Shown here: positions 11,220 to 23,268 of the stretch, one piece after another
How the letters are laid out: each line of letters begins with the position of its first letter
Numbering within the stretch: the first letter of the stretch is position 1
NCBI GenBank assembly: GCA_026874595.1
Contig: CM049306.1
Span: 17,975,019 to 18,039,018 of the forward strand
Origin: Sipunculus nudus
Taxonomy: Eukaryota > Annelida > Sipuncula > Golfingiida > Sipunculidae
Reading direction: 5' to 3'
Length of the DNA: 64,000 bases
Translations under genes and position numbers: made by a program
The notes under the pieces: model-generated
What the model saw: the letters and a program-made list of their open reading frames with translations, nothing else
Databases searched by the model: none
Told to the model about the DNA's origin: nothing

Positions 11220-14062
11220 ACTAGACATTTCTTGGCATCGCAGGTGCCAGAGTATCCCCAGACATAGTAGCCCCCCCCCCTTTAAGAATAGGCCCCCATT
11301 TTTAGCAGCATATACTGACACTTGGCATATTTATTGTTTCTTCCATCTATCAATCCACAATCTTGTTGAAAATGTTGGTCCTGTGACCTTGATATTTTTA
11401 AAGATGTGTCCTTCGACCTTGACATTTGACCTCATGACCCCAAAATCAATTCGGGTCTTGCTTTTCCAATGAGACATATACAAGTCAAGTTTGAAATCTA
11501 TACATCAATAAAGCAGGAATTATCATCCAGAAACTAATTTTTGGACAGATGGCTCCTGTGACCTTCACCTTTGACCTAGTGACCTCAAAATTGATAGGGT
11601 TCTTCCTCTCTTGGCAGGTGAACTATATGTGCAAGATGAAAGATCTGAGATGAAATGTTTGGCTGAAAATGCATCCACATTTTTTTAAAGATATGTCCTG
11701 TGACCTTGACCTTTGACCTCATGACCCCAAAATCAATTTGGGTCTTGCTTTTCCAATGGGACATATACAAGTCAAGTTTGAAATCCATACATTAAAAAAG
11801 CAGGAATTATCATCCAGAAACTAATTTTAGGACAGATGGCTCCTGTGACCTTCACCTTTGACCTTGTGACCTCAAAATTGATAGGGGTCTTCCACTCTTG
11901 GCAGGTGAACTATATGTGCAAGATGAAAGTTCTAAGATGAATTGTTTGGCTGAAAATGCATCCACAATCTTTTTAAAGATGTGTCCTGTGACCTTGACCT
12001 TTGACCTCATGACCCCAAAATCAATTCGGGTCTTGCTTTTCTAATGGCTCAAATACATGTCAAGTTTGAAATCCATACATCAATAAAAGAAGGAATTATC
12101 ATCCAGAAACTAATTTTTTGACAGATGGCTCCTGTGACCTTCACCTTTGGCCTTGTGACCTCAAAATTGATAGGGGTTTTCCTCTATTGGCAGATGAACT
12201 CTATGTGCAAGATGAAAGGTCTGAGATGAAAGGTTTGCCTGAAATGCATCCACAATCTTTTTAAAGATGTGTCCTGTGACCTTGACATTTGACCTCATGA
12301 CCCAAAAATCAATTGGAGTCTTGCTTTTTCAATGGAACATATATAAGTCATGTTTGAAATCCAGACATCAATAAAAGGAATTATCATCCAGAAACTAATT
12401 TTTTGACAGATGGCTCCTGTGACCTTCCCCTTTGACCTTGTGACCTCAAAATTGATAGAGGTCTTCCTCTATTGGCAGATGAACTCTATGTGCAAGATGA
12501 AAGATCTGAGATGAAATGTTTGGCTGAAAATGCATCCACATTTTTTAAAGATATGTCCTGTGACCTTGACCTTTGACCTCATGACCCCAAAATCAATTTG
12601 GGTCTTGCTTTTCCAATGGGACATATACAAGTCAAGTTTGAAATCCATACATTAAAAAAGCAGGAATTATCATCCAGAAACTAATTTTAGGACAGATGGC
12701 TCCTGTGACCTTCACCTTTGACCTTGTGACCTCAAAATTGATAGGGGTCTTCCACTCTTGGCAGGTGAACTATATGTGCAAGATGAAAGTTCTAAGATGA
12801 ATTGTTTGGCTGAAAATGCATCCACAATCTTTTAAAAGATGTGTCCTGTGACCTTGACCTTTGACCTCATGACCCCAAAATCAATTCGGGTCTTGCTTTT
12901 CTAATGGCTCAAATACATGTCAAGTTTGAAATCCATACATCAATAAAAGAAGGAATTATCATCCAGAAACTAATTTTTTGACAGATGGCTCCTGTGACCT
13001 TCACCTTTGGCCTTGTGACCTCAAAATTGATAGGGGTTTTCCTCTATTGGCAGATGAACTCTATGTGCAAGATGAAAGGTCTGAGATGAAAGGTTTGCCT
13101 GAAATGCATCCACAATCGTTTTAAAGATGTGTCCTGTGACCTTGACATTTGACCTCATGACCCCAAAATCAATTGGAGTCTTGCTTTTTCAATGGGACAT
13201 ATATAAGTCATGTTTGAAATCCAGACATCAATAAAAGGAATTATCATCCAGAAACTAATTTTTTGACAGATGGCTCCTGTGACCTTCACCTTTGACCTTG
13301 TGACCTCAAAATTGATAGAGGTCTTCCTCTATTGGCAGATGAACTCGATGTGCAAGATGAAAGGTCTGAGATTTACGGTTTGGCTGAAAATGCATCCACA
13401 ATCTTTTTAAAGATGTGTCCTGTGACCTTGACATTTGACCTCATAAGTCATGTTTGAAATCCATATGGCTATCAACACTGGAACTATCATAAGAGGTGTG
13501 TGATTTTCACAATATATGGCAATATTCAAGGTCAAGGCCACTCTCATAGCAAAGGTCATGACCCCAATTTAAATAAACATCATCCCATAACCCATACCTA
13601 TGTATATGCATAATAGAAAAGAAATCTGTCCATTATTTTTTTACTTATAATGCTCACAGTACTGTAAGGTGGCAATTTTGGGGGTATTAAACGGCACGAA
13701 AACAAGTAAAGAATAATAGGTGGCGCCACCAGTTTCTGGAACATGACAACCCTATCCATGATCTTCCATCAACTTGATTTTGGGATAAATCCATGCAAGA
13801 TTTCTTGAGATATTAAAGAATTTGTGTGATTTTCCCCAAAATTGGACCTATTCAAGGTCAAGGACACTCTCCTAGTAAAGGTCATGACCTCATTTTATAT
13901 AGGCGTCGTCCTCTTACCCATATCTATACATATACCAAGTTTGGTAAAGTTCTGTGAAATATTTTTTGGGTTATCGCGCCAACAAGATTTATATGCGGCG
14001 GCGGCGGCGGCGGGACCGGTATGAAAACATAGTATCCCCCGACTTTGTCTGGGGATACAATT
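11220..14062 (+). mobile_element. Type II Helentron-like element nested in the type I element
   Basis: It starts ACTAGA, followed by a small TGGCA/TGCCA hairpin and subterminal GTATCCCCAGACA (11252-11264). It ends with the exact inverse TGTCTGGGGATAC (14046-14058), which also pairs with GTATCCCC at about 14034 to form a terminal hairpin after a (CGG)n tract. Thirteen exact bases inverted over 2.8 kb define the element. Its core is the 287-bp tandem array. Confidence 0.7.
11400..13460 (+). repeat. 287-bp tandem array with 860-bp higher-order period
   Basis: Units recur about every 283-291 bp (for example at 11416, 11703, 11991, 12278, 12561, 12852, 13138, 13424), anchored on TTTGACCTCATGACCCCAAA. 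Identical 40-bp stretches at 11761 and 12621 show an 860-bp (three-unit) higher-order period. Each unit has two clusters of the hexamer TGACCT, several as TGACCTTTGACCT. Confidence 0.9.
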
Positions 14063-14999
14063 ACTGAAACTGCACTGAAAAAAGGATATCTAAGGCAGGC
14101 ATAATGGATTTCTGACAAATCTGACATTTGATATCACACATCCTCTAACAATTCTCAAAATGATGTTACAGTAATGAATGTCCAAAACAATTCAAAAGAC
14201 ATGTTCAGGCGCTCATATCAGATTTATAGATATGCAAAAGTAAAAGTGTAGGTCCAATATTTTTTATTATCACTCTGCTTTTCAATGGGGTCAGCAGGGT
14301 TGGTAAACTGCAAAACCTGAAAGAATAGAAATGCAGAAAGCATGACTAAGAGTCTTGTAATAAAAAAAAAGCCATCCTAAATCAAGTTCACATCCACATA
14401 TTATGAGAACAAACACTTGTTTTTATATGTGGTGATTTATATAAAAATATTCAGATATCTAGGAAACGAAGTTTATTGCTATGATTCCATAAAATAAACT
14501 GCAAAATGTTCCAATCATCTTATAAATCAGTAGCTAAACCATAATACTATACTCTCACAGTGTTAATTCCTGGCTGAAGTATTCCAACAAAAGTGTTTTG
14601 TTATGCAGTAACGAGGTACTTATCACTCAGCCTTATCACTTAATAGCCTGATACAAAAGGGAGTCATATGTCACCAGTGTCACTCACAATTACAGCCACA
14701 TGGTGAGATGTACCAGCTGGAGTGCAAGCTTATATATACAAGAAAAATAGAGATGGTCTACAAAATAAGTTGACCTGACCTATGACCTTGGCCTTTTGCC
14801 CACATATCAACTGGATTCTTTCTAAATGATGGGTAATTACCAATTACATCTGGCCGGGTGTAATTACTTGGCAACCAATGAGTGAATAACTTAGAACTGC
14901 AACCTTTAACCTCCTGACCAGCTGACCTCAAAATCAATTAGTTTTTTCTTCATGCAAAAAGACCCATAAATATGAAGTTGGAATCACATTCAGTGATGC

Positions 15000-15620
15000 A
15001 TAGATGTGGCATATGTGAAAGACTGAAGGTTTGGGTTGAACAGTTTCACTTGAAATATGTTCACAAGCATTTAGAACAATATTGTGACCTTGACCTTTGA
15101 CCTTTTGAACTCAACATCAATAGGCTTCTTCCCCTATTGGTAGGTAAGCCATATATGACAGATGGAAAGTATAGATTGAAAAGTGTGCCTGAAAATGACT
15201 CCACGCGAGAAGAGGGTGCTGTGAACTTGACCTTTGACCTCAAAATCAACAGGTCTTTTCCCCTGTTGGCAGAGAAGCGATATCAGTGCTGAAAGGTTTG
15301 GAATGAAAGGTCTAGCTTGAAATGTGTCCACAACCTTTTCAAAGAAGTGGCTCCTGTGACCCTGACCTATGACCTTGTGACTTCAACATCTATAGGATTC
15401 TTCTCCCACTTAGTAGGTGAGCTATATGTGAAAGATCAAAGAATTGGGATGAAAGGTTTGGCTTAAAATGCATCCACAGGCTTTTCAAAGAAGTTGGTAC
15501 TGTGACCTAGACCTTTGACCTTGTGACCTCAAAATAATTATGGTTCTTCCCATTTTGGTAGGTGAGCTGTATGTGAAAGATGGAAGGTTTGGGATGAAAA
15601 TTTTGGCTAAAAGAATTATT
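15000..15620 (+). repeat. Roughly 145-bp tandem repeat rich in TGACCT
   Basis: About four diverged units follow 'GTGACCTTGACCTTTGACCT ... TTCTTCCC.TTGGTAGGTGAGC.ATATGTGAAAGATG'. It is distantly similar to the 287-bp array and to 20700-21270. Confidence 0.85.
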
Positions 15621-16511
15621 TCTGGAGGGTGCAAACACACCCCATAACTTCGAGAATATAGGTCACAGTGATCTAATTTCAGGTTTGCAAGGAGATCTTT
15701 TTAGAACCTATAAGACTGCATAGGGTTCATGGTCCTAGCCCCTACAGTTACGATTTGTGCCCTGCTAACTGACAGACGGCCGGCCGGACGGACAGACGGA
15801 AGGACGACGGACAAAGACCCATCGCTATAGCCCAGCATGACTGAAAGTCAGCTGAGCTAAAAATGGAGCCAGAAACAGGTCCATGTTTTCATCGACTTCA
15901 TTATCAGCCAGTAGCATTGTTGGCAAGAGGCAGATAAATTAAATTTGGCCTGCACAATGTGATCCCATTTCATTAAAATAAATCATAATTACTTGCAATA
16001 TAATGTAAATGTGGAAATATGTAATTGGCTTTGTGTATAGCCCGCATTATTGTGCCGCTTATACGCTCTGAACATGTGCAATCCCGTGCCTTCAATTCAA
16101 CAAGCAAACGGAATAACATAGCGTTAACTCTGCATGCGTAAAAGGAGCCTATACTTATGAATGCGAACACATTTTTGTTCAGACATGTATCATTTTGGAG
16201 GTCGAACCTTATGATTTCAGTATTTGTAAAACTATGGGACAAGACTAGATGTAAGAAGACTAGATGTAAGCTATATGTGAAAGGTGAAAGGTTTTGGTCA
16301 AAAGGTCTGCAGGCCTGCTGAAGGTAATGATCGAAAAAAAAAATGCCTACAGGCCTAATGTGAACCTGTGCAAAGTTTGGGAGTATGAATGGAGGTTTAT
16401 TTTTAAAATTTAATATTGATCCTTTTAAGACCTGCATATCTACCTTAGTCATTATGATTTCAGCAAAATGGACATTTCGGACCTGCAAGTTTAAGACTAG
16501 GACATTTTAAA

Positions 16512-17290
16512 ACTAGAATATGGGTAGTCGACAAGCGACTATGTGTATCCGCAGAAATCAGAGTGGGACGGGTGAAGTGAGGCATGGATTAAGTGGCAAG
16601 GGGAATAGAGTGAGGTGTGTTGCATATTAGTATGGATGTCTGCAAAGTAAACCTGAACAGTGATGGCGCCACCTGTCATAAAATCGAGAAACCTGTCCAG
16701 GATGTATAAATCTGCATAATTTCAGGTGGATATGTCAAACCACTGCTGAGATATGAGTGATTTTATCCCAAGGCAGATGAACAGATGGGTGCTGTGCATT
16801 AATGGTTGCAGGTAGCGCCACCAGTTATGCCTATGATGAAGAGCTATGTGAGATCTATACACATGCAAAATTTTGGCCCAATCAGTCAAACGTTTCCCGA
16901 GATATGAGCTTGGATGTCTGCAGAGTAAACGTGAATGTAGGTGGCGCCACCTGTCATAAAATCGAGAAAGCTGTCCAGGTTGTATTAACCTGCAAAATTT
17001 CAGGTGGATAAGTCAAACCACTGCTGAGATATGAATGATATTATCCCAAGGCTGATGAACAGATGGATGCTGTGCAAAAATTGTTCCAGGTGTATGTTAT
17101 AAAGCTATCAAAGGGCTACATTTATGCAAAATTTTTAGCCTGATCAGTCAAATGGTTCCCAAGATATGCGGGTTTATGTGTGGAAACAGACGCACAAATG
17201 GACGCTGGGCAGCGAGGAAAGGTCAGAGGTCAACCAAAATGAGGGCGCAGCAGTTCACATGTGACCTGATGATTAACCCAATTCACTTAA
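16512..17290 (+). mobile_element. Type II Helentron-like element, 3' end missing
   Basis: It has the full 5' end: ACTAGAATA, the stem-loop GTAGTCG-ACAAG-CGACTAC (16524-16542), then TGTATCCGC. Core units with the GGTGGCGCCACC palindrome follow (perfect at 16940-16951, altered at about 16664 and 16811). The tail matches 37280-37330, but the terminal GCGGATACA hairpin is absent. Confidence 0.75.
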
Positions 17291-17359
17291 AATGCAAACC
17301 AGTTTTTTTCAAACAGTTGAAAGATACTGTAGATTCAGAAATATTAGTTGGGATTTTAT

Positions 17360-17412
17360 TTTCGTGGTTTTCGTGGATAAAGTTAATCCACGAATTCATG
17401 ATTCCCACGATC
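17360..17412. repeat. Foldback: TCGTGGAT...ATCCACGA
   Basis: The stretch TCGTGGATAAAGTTAATCCACGA can form an 8-bp stem, flanked by further TCGTGG and CCACGA arms. It is probably the inner part of a small foldback element whose outer limits are unclear. Confidence 0.55.
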
Positions 17413-17749
17413 AAAAAATCATACGATCAGAAATTATCCTAACAGCAGCCGGTGGTCAACTTCATCTTTATATAGTTATTATCGCTGGCTGAATTTTTTA
17501 GTTAAGGTACAAAAATGGATTATAACTATTTTATGATTGCCATTGATACATATAATAAATGTACTGCATTACTTTTCCTGTAATACTATAAAAAATACGT
17601 GACTTATAAATATTCTGTTGTAAATTCTATTATTTCCCGTATTATCGCACAAACAGGGCCCCTGAAATGTTCACAATAAAACAATATCAAACGTTACTTT
17701 TAACTAGACAACAAATCCCCACTTTTCCATTTTCAACATTTCGGGTGAA

Positions 17750-18150
17750 ATATTCAAGAACAATGCCGTATTTCTATCGCTCAAAGCCGTAGTTCTGACA
17801 CGACAAGAACGGTACACTTGTTCCAATGTTCGTAACCACAGGTACCGAGGCACGGCTTTTTTCAACCTTCTTTCAATAGAGATGAAACGAGACTTACGCT
17901 CCCTATTGGCTTAAAAGACAAGGGTAATGTAAACTCATTTGCATTACCGCGGGGACGAGAATGTAAATAGAACTTATTCCGAATATTGCCGACTGCAGTT
18001 GCGTGCATAAAAATGAGCCATTAACATGACAGACGGGACTCCCTCCAAATATTGCCGATAGTTGTACATAAATGTTAGCGTAAGTAAGTGTCACAGAATA
18101 CAAATTATGCTCCTCTAATTTTTAGAAGAGTAAAATTACTGTCTAGTCGA
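17750..18150 (+). repeat. Dispersed repeat of unknown class, copy 1
   Basis: It is diverged but collinear with 58498-58880: shared blocks are TTTCGGGT.AAATAT, TGT.CGTAACCA.AGGTACC-like, GACAAG, CCGAATATTG, CAAATTATGC and TCTAGTCG. No inverted ends or coding sequence were recognised. Confidence 0.65.
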
Positions 18151-18264
18151 CCCATTAAGCCGATTTCTATTTTTTTTAGTTGACATGTTGAATGCCGAAC
18201 GAATCTTGTCTCTTGAATGTCTCACGATAGTTCCAATAATCTGGAAATTCTGCATCTAAACATT

Positions 18265-18318
18265 GTGTCTAGACGTCTAGACGCTGTGTCTAGACGTCTA
18301 GACACATTGTCTAGACAC
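18265..18318. repeat. Tandem palindromes TCTAGACGTCTAGA
   Basis: The perfect 14-bp palindrome occurs twice within about 50 bp (TGTG-palindrome-C, repeated), followed by a further TCTAGACA and a poly-C run. Confidence 0.9.
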
Positions 18319-18636
18319 CCCCCCCCCCGGAGCCAGGTCAGTTGCCATGGTGATGTCTGGACCTTACCTGTTTGTACTGAGTGACCTCTTGACTTGGCTG
18401 CTGAAACTCAGTATGTTGTCAAATCTGTTTTCAAATACAGAAAGCCTTTTTCAATTGGCTACAATGTTTTTTAAGAACTGTATTTACCCAATCTATTCTT
18501 ATAAAACTGGCAGAACCCTACCATAGAATAATTCTTGTAAAGTTTAAACCAATCAGCTTAACAGTTTCATCATAAATCAGTGTATAAGCTCAGAGTTTAA
18601 AATTACATTTTCGCTTGTAAAAAACACATCAATGTA

Positions 18637-19090
18637 GGTGGCGCCACCAATACCTCAAAATCAGATATGACATATGTGACAAACATTGGTATAACATTTT
18701 GTGATTATAGCTCTCGCCGTTTCTGAGATTTTAATTTTAACGTGCTTTTTTGGACAGATGACCAAGTTCAACCTCCTGTAACTCGCCCAAAAATCTCCGA
18801 ACTGGAACCATTCGAATAAACTTGAGAGAGATTGTTCCAGGGATCATTTCTGTGAAATATTGGACTATTTGGCTGGACAGTTTCAGAGTAGAAACTCTAT
18901 AAAATCTAAATTAATGCAGATGCCCAATAATAAGCTCCAGGGCACCAAGTTTCACATGTGACTAAATTTTACATGTTATTTGGAGCTGCTAGCTCCGACG
19001 GTTTCTGACTTACAGCCATGGACGGCGGAAAGCCAGCCCTGGACGGCGGACGGACGACGCTACGCCATCGCATAAGCTCACAGGTTCGAT
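18637..19090 (+). mobile_element. Fragment of a GGTGGCGCCACC-bearing repeat element
   Basis: It starts with the palindrome at 18637-18648 and ends with a GGACGGCGGACGGACGACG tract at about 19040-19060, the ACGG-type 3' feature of the other elements. The intervening sequence does not match type I or II units, so it is probably another family. The ends are not defined. Confidence 0.5.
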
Positions 19091-19216
19091 AAAAAAAAAT
19101 GAGTAGGTGTGCTGAAAAAAGAGCAGCCTTCTTGGTATTAAAGAGTGAAATGAACGACGATTCCCCTTTTTTCATCAGACTTAGACTGCCCCAGTCGATG
19201 AAATATTTATGACGTA

Positions 19217-19571
19217 GGCCAAAAAAAAAAATAAAAGGTATGGTTCTCAGGCACCGCCCGCATCAATTTTAAACCCCCGCATCAAAAATTTTTATTTTGA
19301 TTTTCTAAGAAAATTACCAATTTCGAGCTGCTGCCGCTCGAACATTTCTTTCAAGAAGATAAACTCGTACAATTTCCTTTGTTATGTAGTGCTTTTACTT
19401 GTTTAGCAATATAAATCTGTTATTATCATGTTTTTCAATTCTCATTTGACATTTTTATCGAAACATACCAAAAAAAAAAAAAAATAAAATAAAAAAAAAA
19501 AAAACCGCCCGCCCGCATTGATTTCTGAAAAAAAATATTCCTGAGAACCATACCTTTTCTTTATTTTGGCC
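19217..19571. mobile_element. 355-bp MITE with about 33-bp terminal inverted repeats
   Basis: The left end GGCC-(A)n-TAAAAGGTATGG continues into TTCTCAGG. The right end is CCTGAGAACCATACC then TTTTCTTTATTTTGGCC. The arms match except in the A-rich run. The flanks are TA-like (GTA on the left, TTA on the right). The interior is A-rich, with CCGCCCGC near both ends. Confidence 0.85.
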
Positions 19572-20699
19572 TTAGTTGTTGCTTCTGACAGAGAAATCAA
19601 ATGCTTCCGCGTTGTATCGCACTTAGTGTCGGTACCGCCATATCGCAGCAAATCATATAACTAATTCACCACTATCCGACCCTCTCATTTCATGGACTGG
19701 TAATCTTGGCCGGTTCCCGGACGGTCAGCGCCACACATCACCGCCTCGCTGAACTAAGGTCTTTTCCAGTGACCTCAACAATGGTCTTTCCTAGAATCTT
19801 TTTCAAAACCAACATAGTTCATTCAGTCATCGGCTCATCCGGGCCTCCAATTGGCTACTAATATTCCCATTTAATTTGTCTTAATGTTTTTATATAAACT
19901 CGCTTATGTTGAGTTCAGCGAGACTTTAAAACACTATAACCCTCAGCCTCAGTGTTAACGTTTATCGGACCACTACTCTTGACAGTAGGCCTAACAAACT
20001 CTGGCTCAGCCAATAAGCGCGAGATTTTCATGTGCACACGCGACGAGCGCAGTCAAAATGTACCGGTTGACTGAAACAATCATGATTACCGAGTGGCAAT
20101 TTGACAGTTAATACACGGGTTCAGACAGATGCTGCCAGCTGCTCTTGTCATCTCGGCAGAGAGAATTTTACTGGACATGTCGATACAAAATTGTTGCGAT
20201 AGTGTCTACAATATACACTTACATTTGGCCCATGGACCGTAACATTCGTTCAGCAGAGATATATCATAGGACACGAAGGTCCATGTGTGGAATACCTGAA
20301 TACAAGATTTCAGTGCGAATGTTATCAAGCGGGTCGAGCTGTGGGACCGCTGTTGGCGTTCTCATAGCAAGGATGCCACTCACATGAGGCGTGACGGCCT
20401 GATATGCAAATACGGGGGAACCGTCAGGTCCTCAAAGAGCCTTGTGACGCCTTGATATGCAAATATCAGGGTTTCACCATACAGACTTTACAGGGCTTTA
20501 GTGATAAGAGCTGTCACTGTGTTAAATCTGTCCATACATGGAATCACGATTATTTTTAAGCATTTTTTTAGTAAATGCAAATGCTAAAGCCCCGGCAGAG
20601 CTATCAAAGACGGAATAGAGATGCACTTCGCATACTACATGTGTATATATATCGGCCCCATAGTAAGACACACTTGATGCACATTCCTCTGCATGAAAA

Positions 20700-21270
20700 A
20701 CTCGTCCACAAGCATTTTTTAAGAAGCGAGTCCTGTGGCCTTGACCTTTGACTCCGTGACCTAAAAATCAAAAGGGTTCTTCATCTGAGGGTGGATGAGC
20801 CATATATGTGAAGGATGAAAGGTTTTGGTCAAACAGTTTGGCTTCAAATGTGTCACAAGCTTTTTGAAGAAGTGGGTCCTCTGGCCTTGACCTTGACCCT
20901 GCGACCTAAAAATCAATAGGGTTTCTTCATATGAGGGTTGGTGAGCCATATGTGACAGTTGAAGTCTCGTCAAACGGTTTGGCTTAAAATGGGCCTACAA
21001 GCTTTTTGAAGAAGTGGTTCCCGTCACCTTGACCCCATGACCTAAAAAATCAAAAGGGTTCCTCATCTGAGGGTAACTGAGCCATATATGTAAAGGATGA
21101 AAGGTTTTGATCAAACAGTTTGGCTTCAAATATGTAAACAAGCTTTTTGAAAAAGTGGGTTCTGTTGCCTTGTCCTTTGACCTCAAAATCAATATGGTTC
21201 TTCATCTGTCGGTGAGTGAGCAATATGTGAAAGTCGGGAGGTTTGGTCAAACATTTGGCTTAAAATATAT
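20700..21270 (+). repeat. Roughly 145-bp tandem repeat with TTGACCTTTGAC
   Basis: Four units follow 'TGACCTAAAAATCAAAAGGGTTCTTCATCTGAGGGT ... GAGCCATATATG.AAGGATGAAAGG'. It is related to the arrays at 15.0 kb and 11.4 kb but lacks recognisable element ends. Confidence 0.85.
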
Positions 21271-22059
21271 ATTTCAAACTAAAAATATCTTGGTTTAAAC
21301 GTTATTACAAATTAATTGAAACAGACATGATGCATTGGTTATTAAAGGAGTAACTTCTGAATCGATTTTGCCACCTGTATGACAACTACTGAACTAGTAA
21401 TGAAAATTAAATAACCAAAAATAGAAAGAAAGTCGCTAGAGTGTAAAATTGTTCAAAGAGGGATCACATACCTAGGTAAAGCAATTCAACATTGCTGCAT
21501 CATGAGAAATGCTCACAAATGATTCAAATCCGTCAAGTGATGACGTCGTATGTCCTGTCTTCCATCCCAGTCAGATGGAGCTGGTCTGGTAGGTCAGGCA
21601 AATGAGACTGAAATAATGTAAAAATTAACTGCTACAACAAGAGTAGACCAACAAAGTAGGCTGGTTCCCTCCCCTCTTTCTCTCCCTATCGTCGCGTCCT
21701 CGAAAGAGGGGCAGGTAACGGGTACTCACTTCGAGGCTAAAAGACGTAATAATACTGCCGTTAATGCGCTTTTATCCACTAATTTTTGGACTTTTAAATT
21801 AAAAAGATTAGCTCTACCTTCAATTAGGGTTGTCGTTGGTAAAATACCATGTTTGTAATCCAATGAAATAGTAAAATGTAACAGAAAGGTCAAAACACAT
21901 CCATACCAAGACATGATCACCTGGGTAAACAGACTGGTGATAGCCTCTCACCCTGCAGAGAGCCCCGCCCCGTTCTTGTCAACACCTACTGACCTAGTGG
22001 CCGGGAAAGATGTCCTGTCAGACGACAAATAAAAGATATAATAGGGCGAATTATAATAA

Positions 22060-22295
22060 TAATAAGTATTTTTTCAGTATTATTATTATTATTATTACTA
22101 TTAATTAAAAATGATTATTATGATTATCATGATTATTATTATCATTTTTATTATTATTTTTATTGCTATTTATGTGTTTATTAAAATAAATGTGATGTCA
22201 GAATCAAACAAATAAATTTGTTAATTCCTACTACTACTACTATTACTACTACTATTTATAACAATAAAAATTGTGTTGTTATCATGCAATAACAA

Positions 22296-22344
<49 letters not shown>

Positions 22345-22411
22345 TAAGTTTGTATATTAGTATATATTAGTTCAAAAATTTAAAACAATATTTGTGGAAA
22401 CATTTTTGATT

Positions 22412-22455
<44 letters not shown>

Positions 22456-22725
22456 TAAACATAATCATTATTTCTTATAAAAATGCTGCTATTGAATGAA
22501 CAAGTAATTAACAATACTTCTAATAATTAAAAAATAAAATAGTATACTTATAAAAATGGAATGTTGCTATAATAGTAATAATAATTATATAAATAATAAT
22601 AATAATAAAAATAAAAAGTATCATTATTATTAAGATTATGTCTTATTAAGTATTAAATTTAAGCAAATATAGCATTAATTAAATAAATAATAATTAATTA
22701 ATACCAACAATAACAATTATTATTC

Positions 22726-22770
<45 letters not shown>

Positions 22771-22790
22771 TAAAGATAACTGTAATAATA
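22060..22790. repeat. AAT/ATT trinucleotide-rich region with an (AT)n block
   Basis: It contains ATT runs (22078-22160), an AT run (about 22299-22336) and AAT runs (22415-22452, 22732-22767). No gene is visible. Confidence 0.95.
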
Positions 22791-23268
22791 ATAGCTAAGA
22801 AAAGCGTTAGTTAGGAGATAAGTGTTCAAATTTGGTGCCATTGAATGTTAATCTAACCTGTACTAATCTAACCTTGGAACTTCTTTTTTTTATAATTGTT
22901 GATGAACGCTCGAGGACATAGTTTTAATGCTGCCCTTGACTATAAACAGAAAGAACAACTATGGCCTCATGATATCAGTAGATTCAGTACGTTTATTTAC
23001 TGACACCTATCAGGGAAACGGCACATGGAGTGACGTCATTGCCCTCTGTGACGTCACGACCCTATTGTTTATGCCTACGGAAATCACAACAAGTGACCCA
23101 TGGGTCATGACGCTCAGCTGACTGGGAAGAGATTCACAAAAGGAAATTTTATCATCAGAATGGTAGATACCCATTCAACTGAAGCATCAAACAGATTAAC
23201 CAACAGGCCAAGATTTAGTCTGTATTTATATATCTGAAAAATAGAGAAAAAATGTGTAAACTTTAAAA

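Larger units (their letters stand above)
10628..15863 (+). mobile_element. Type I Helentron-like (HINE/pearl-like) element, with nested insertion
   Basis: The left end is AGTGACCC with palindrome TGACCCATGGGTCA (10630-10643) and subterminal GCTCAGCTG (10648-10656). The right end carries its inverse CAGCTGAGC (15849-15857) then TAAAAA. The right half has a core of roughly 145-bp units (15000-15620) and an ACGG-rich tract (15771-15810). Subterminal inverted repeats, tandem core, (ACGG)n and a terminal hairpin match the published description of Helentron-associated and pearl elements in bivalves. No Rep/helicase gene is visible, so it is nonautonomous. The type II element 11220-14062 is inserted in it. 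Confidence 0.7.

Noticed and set aside
11400-13460. Regular direct repeats resembling a CRISPR-like array
   Set aside because: Units are 287 bp with homologous interiors, not short repeats with unique spacers, and the DNA is clearly eukaryotic.
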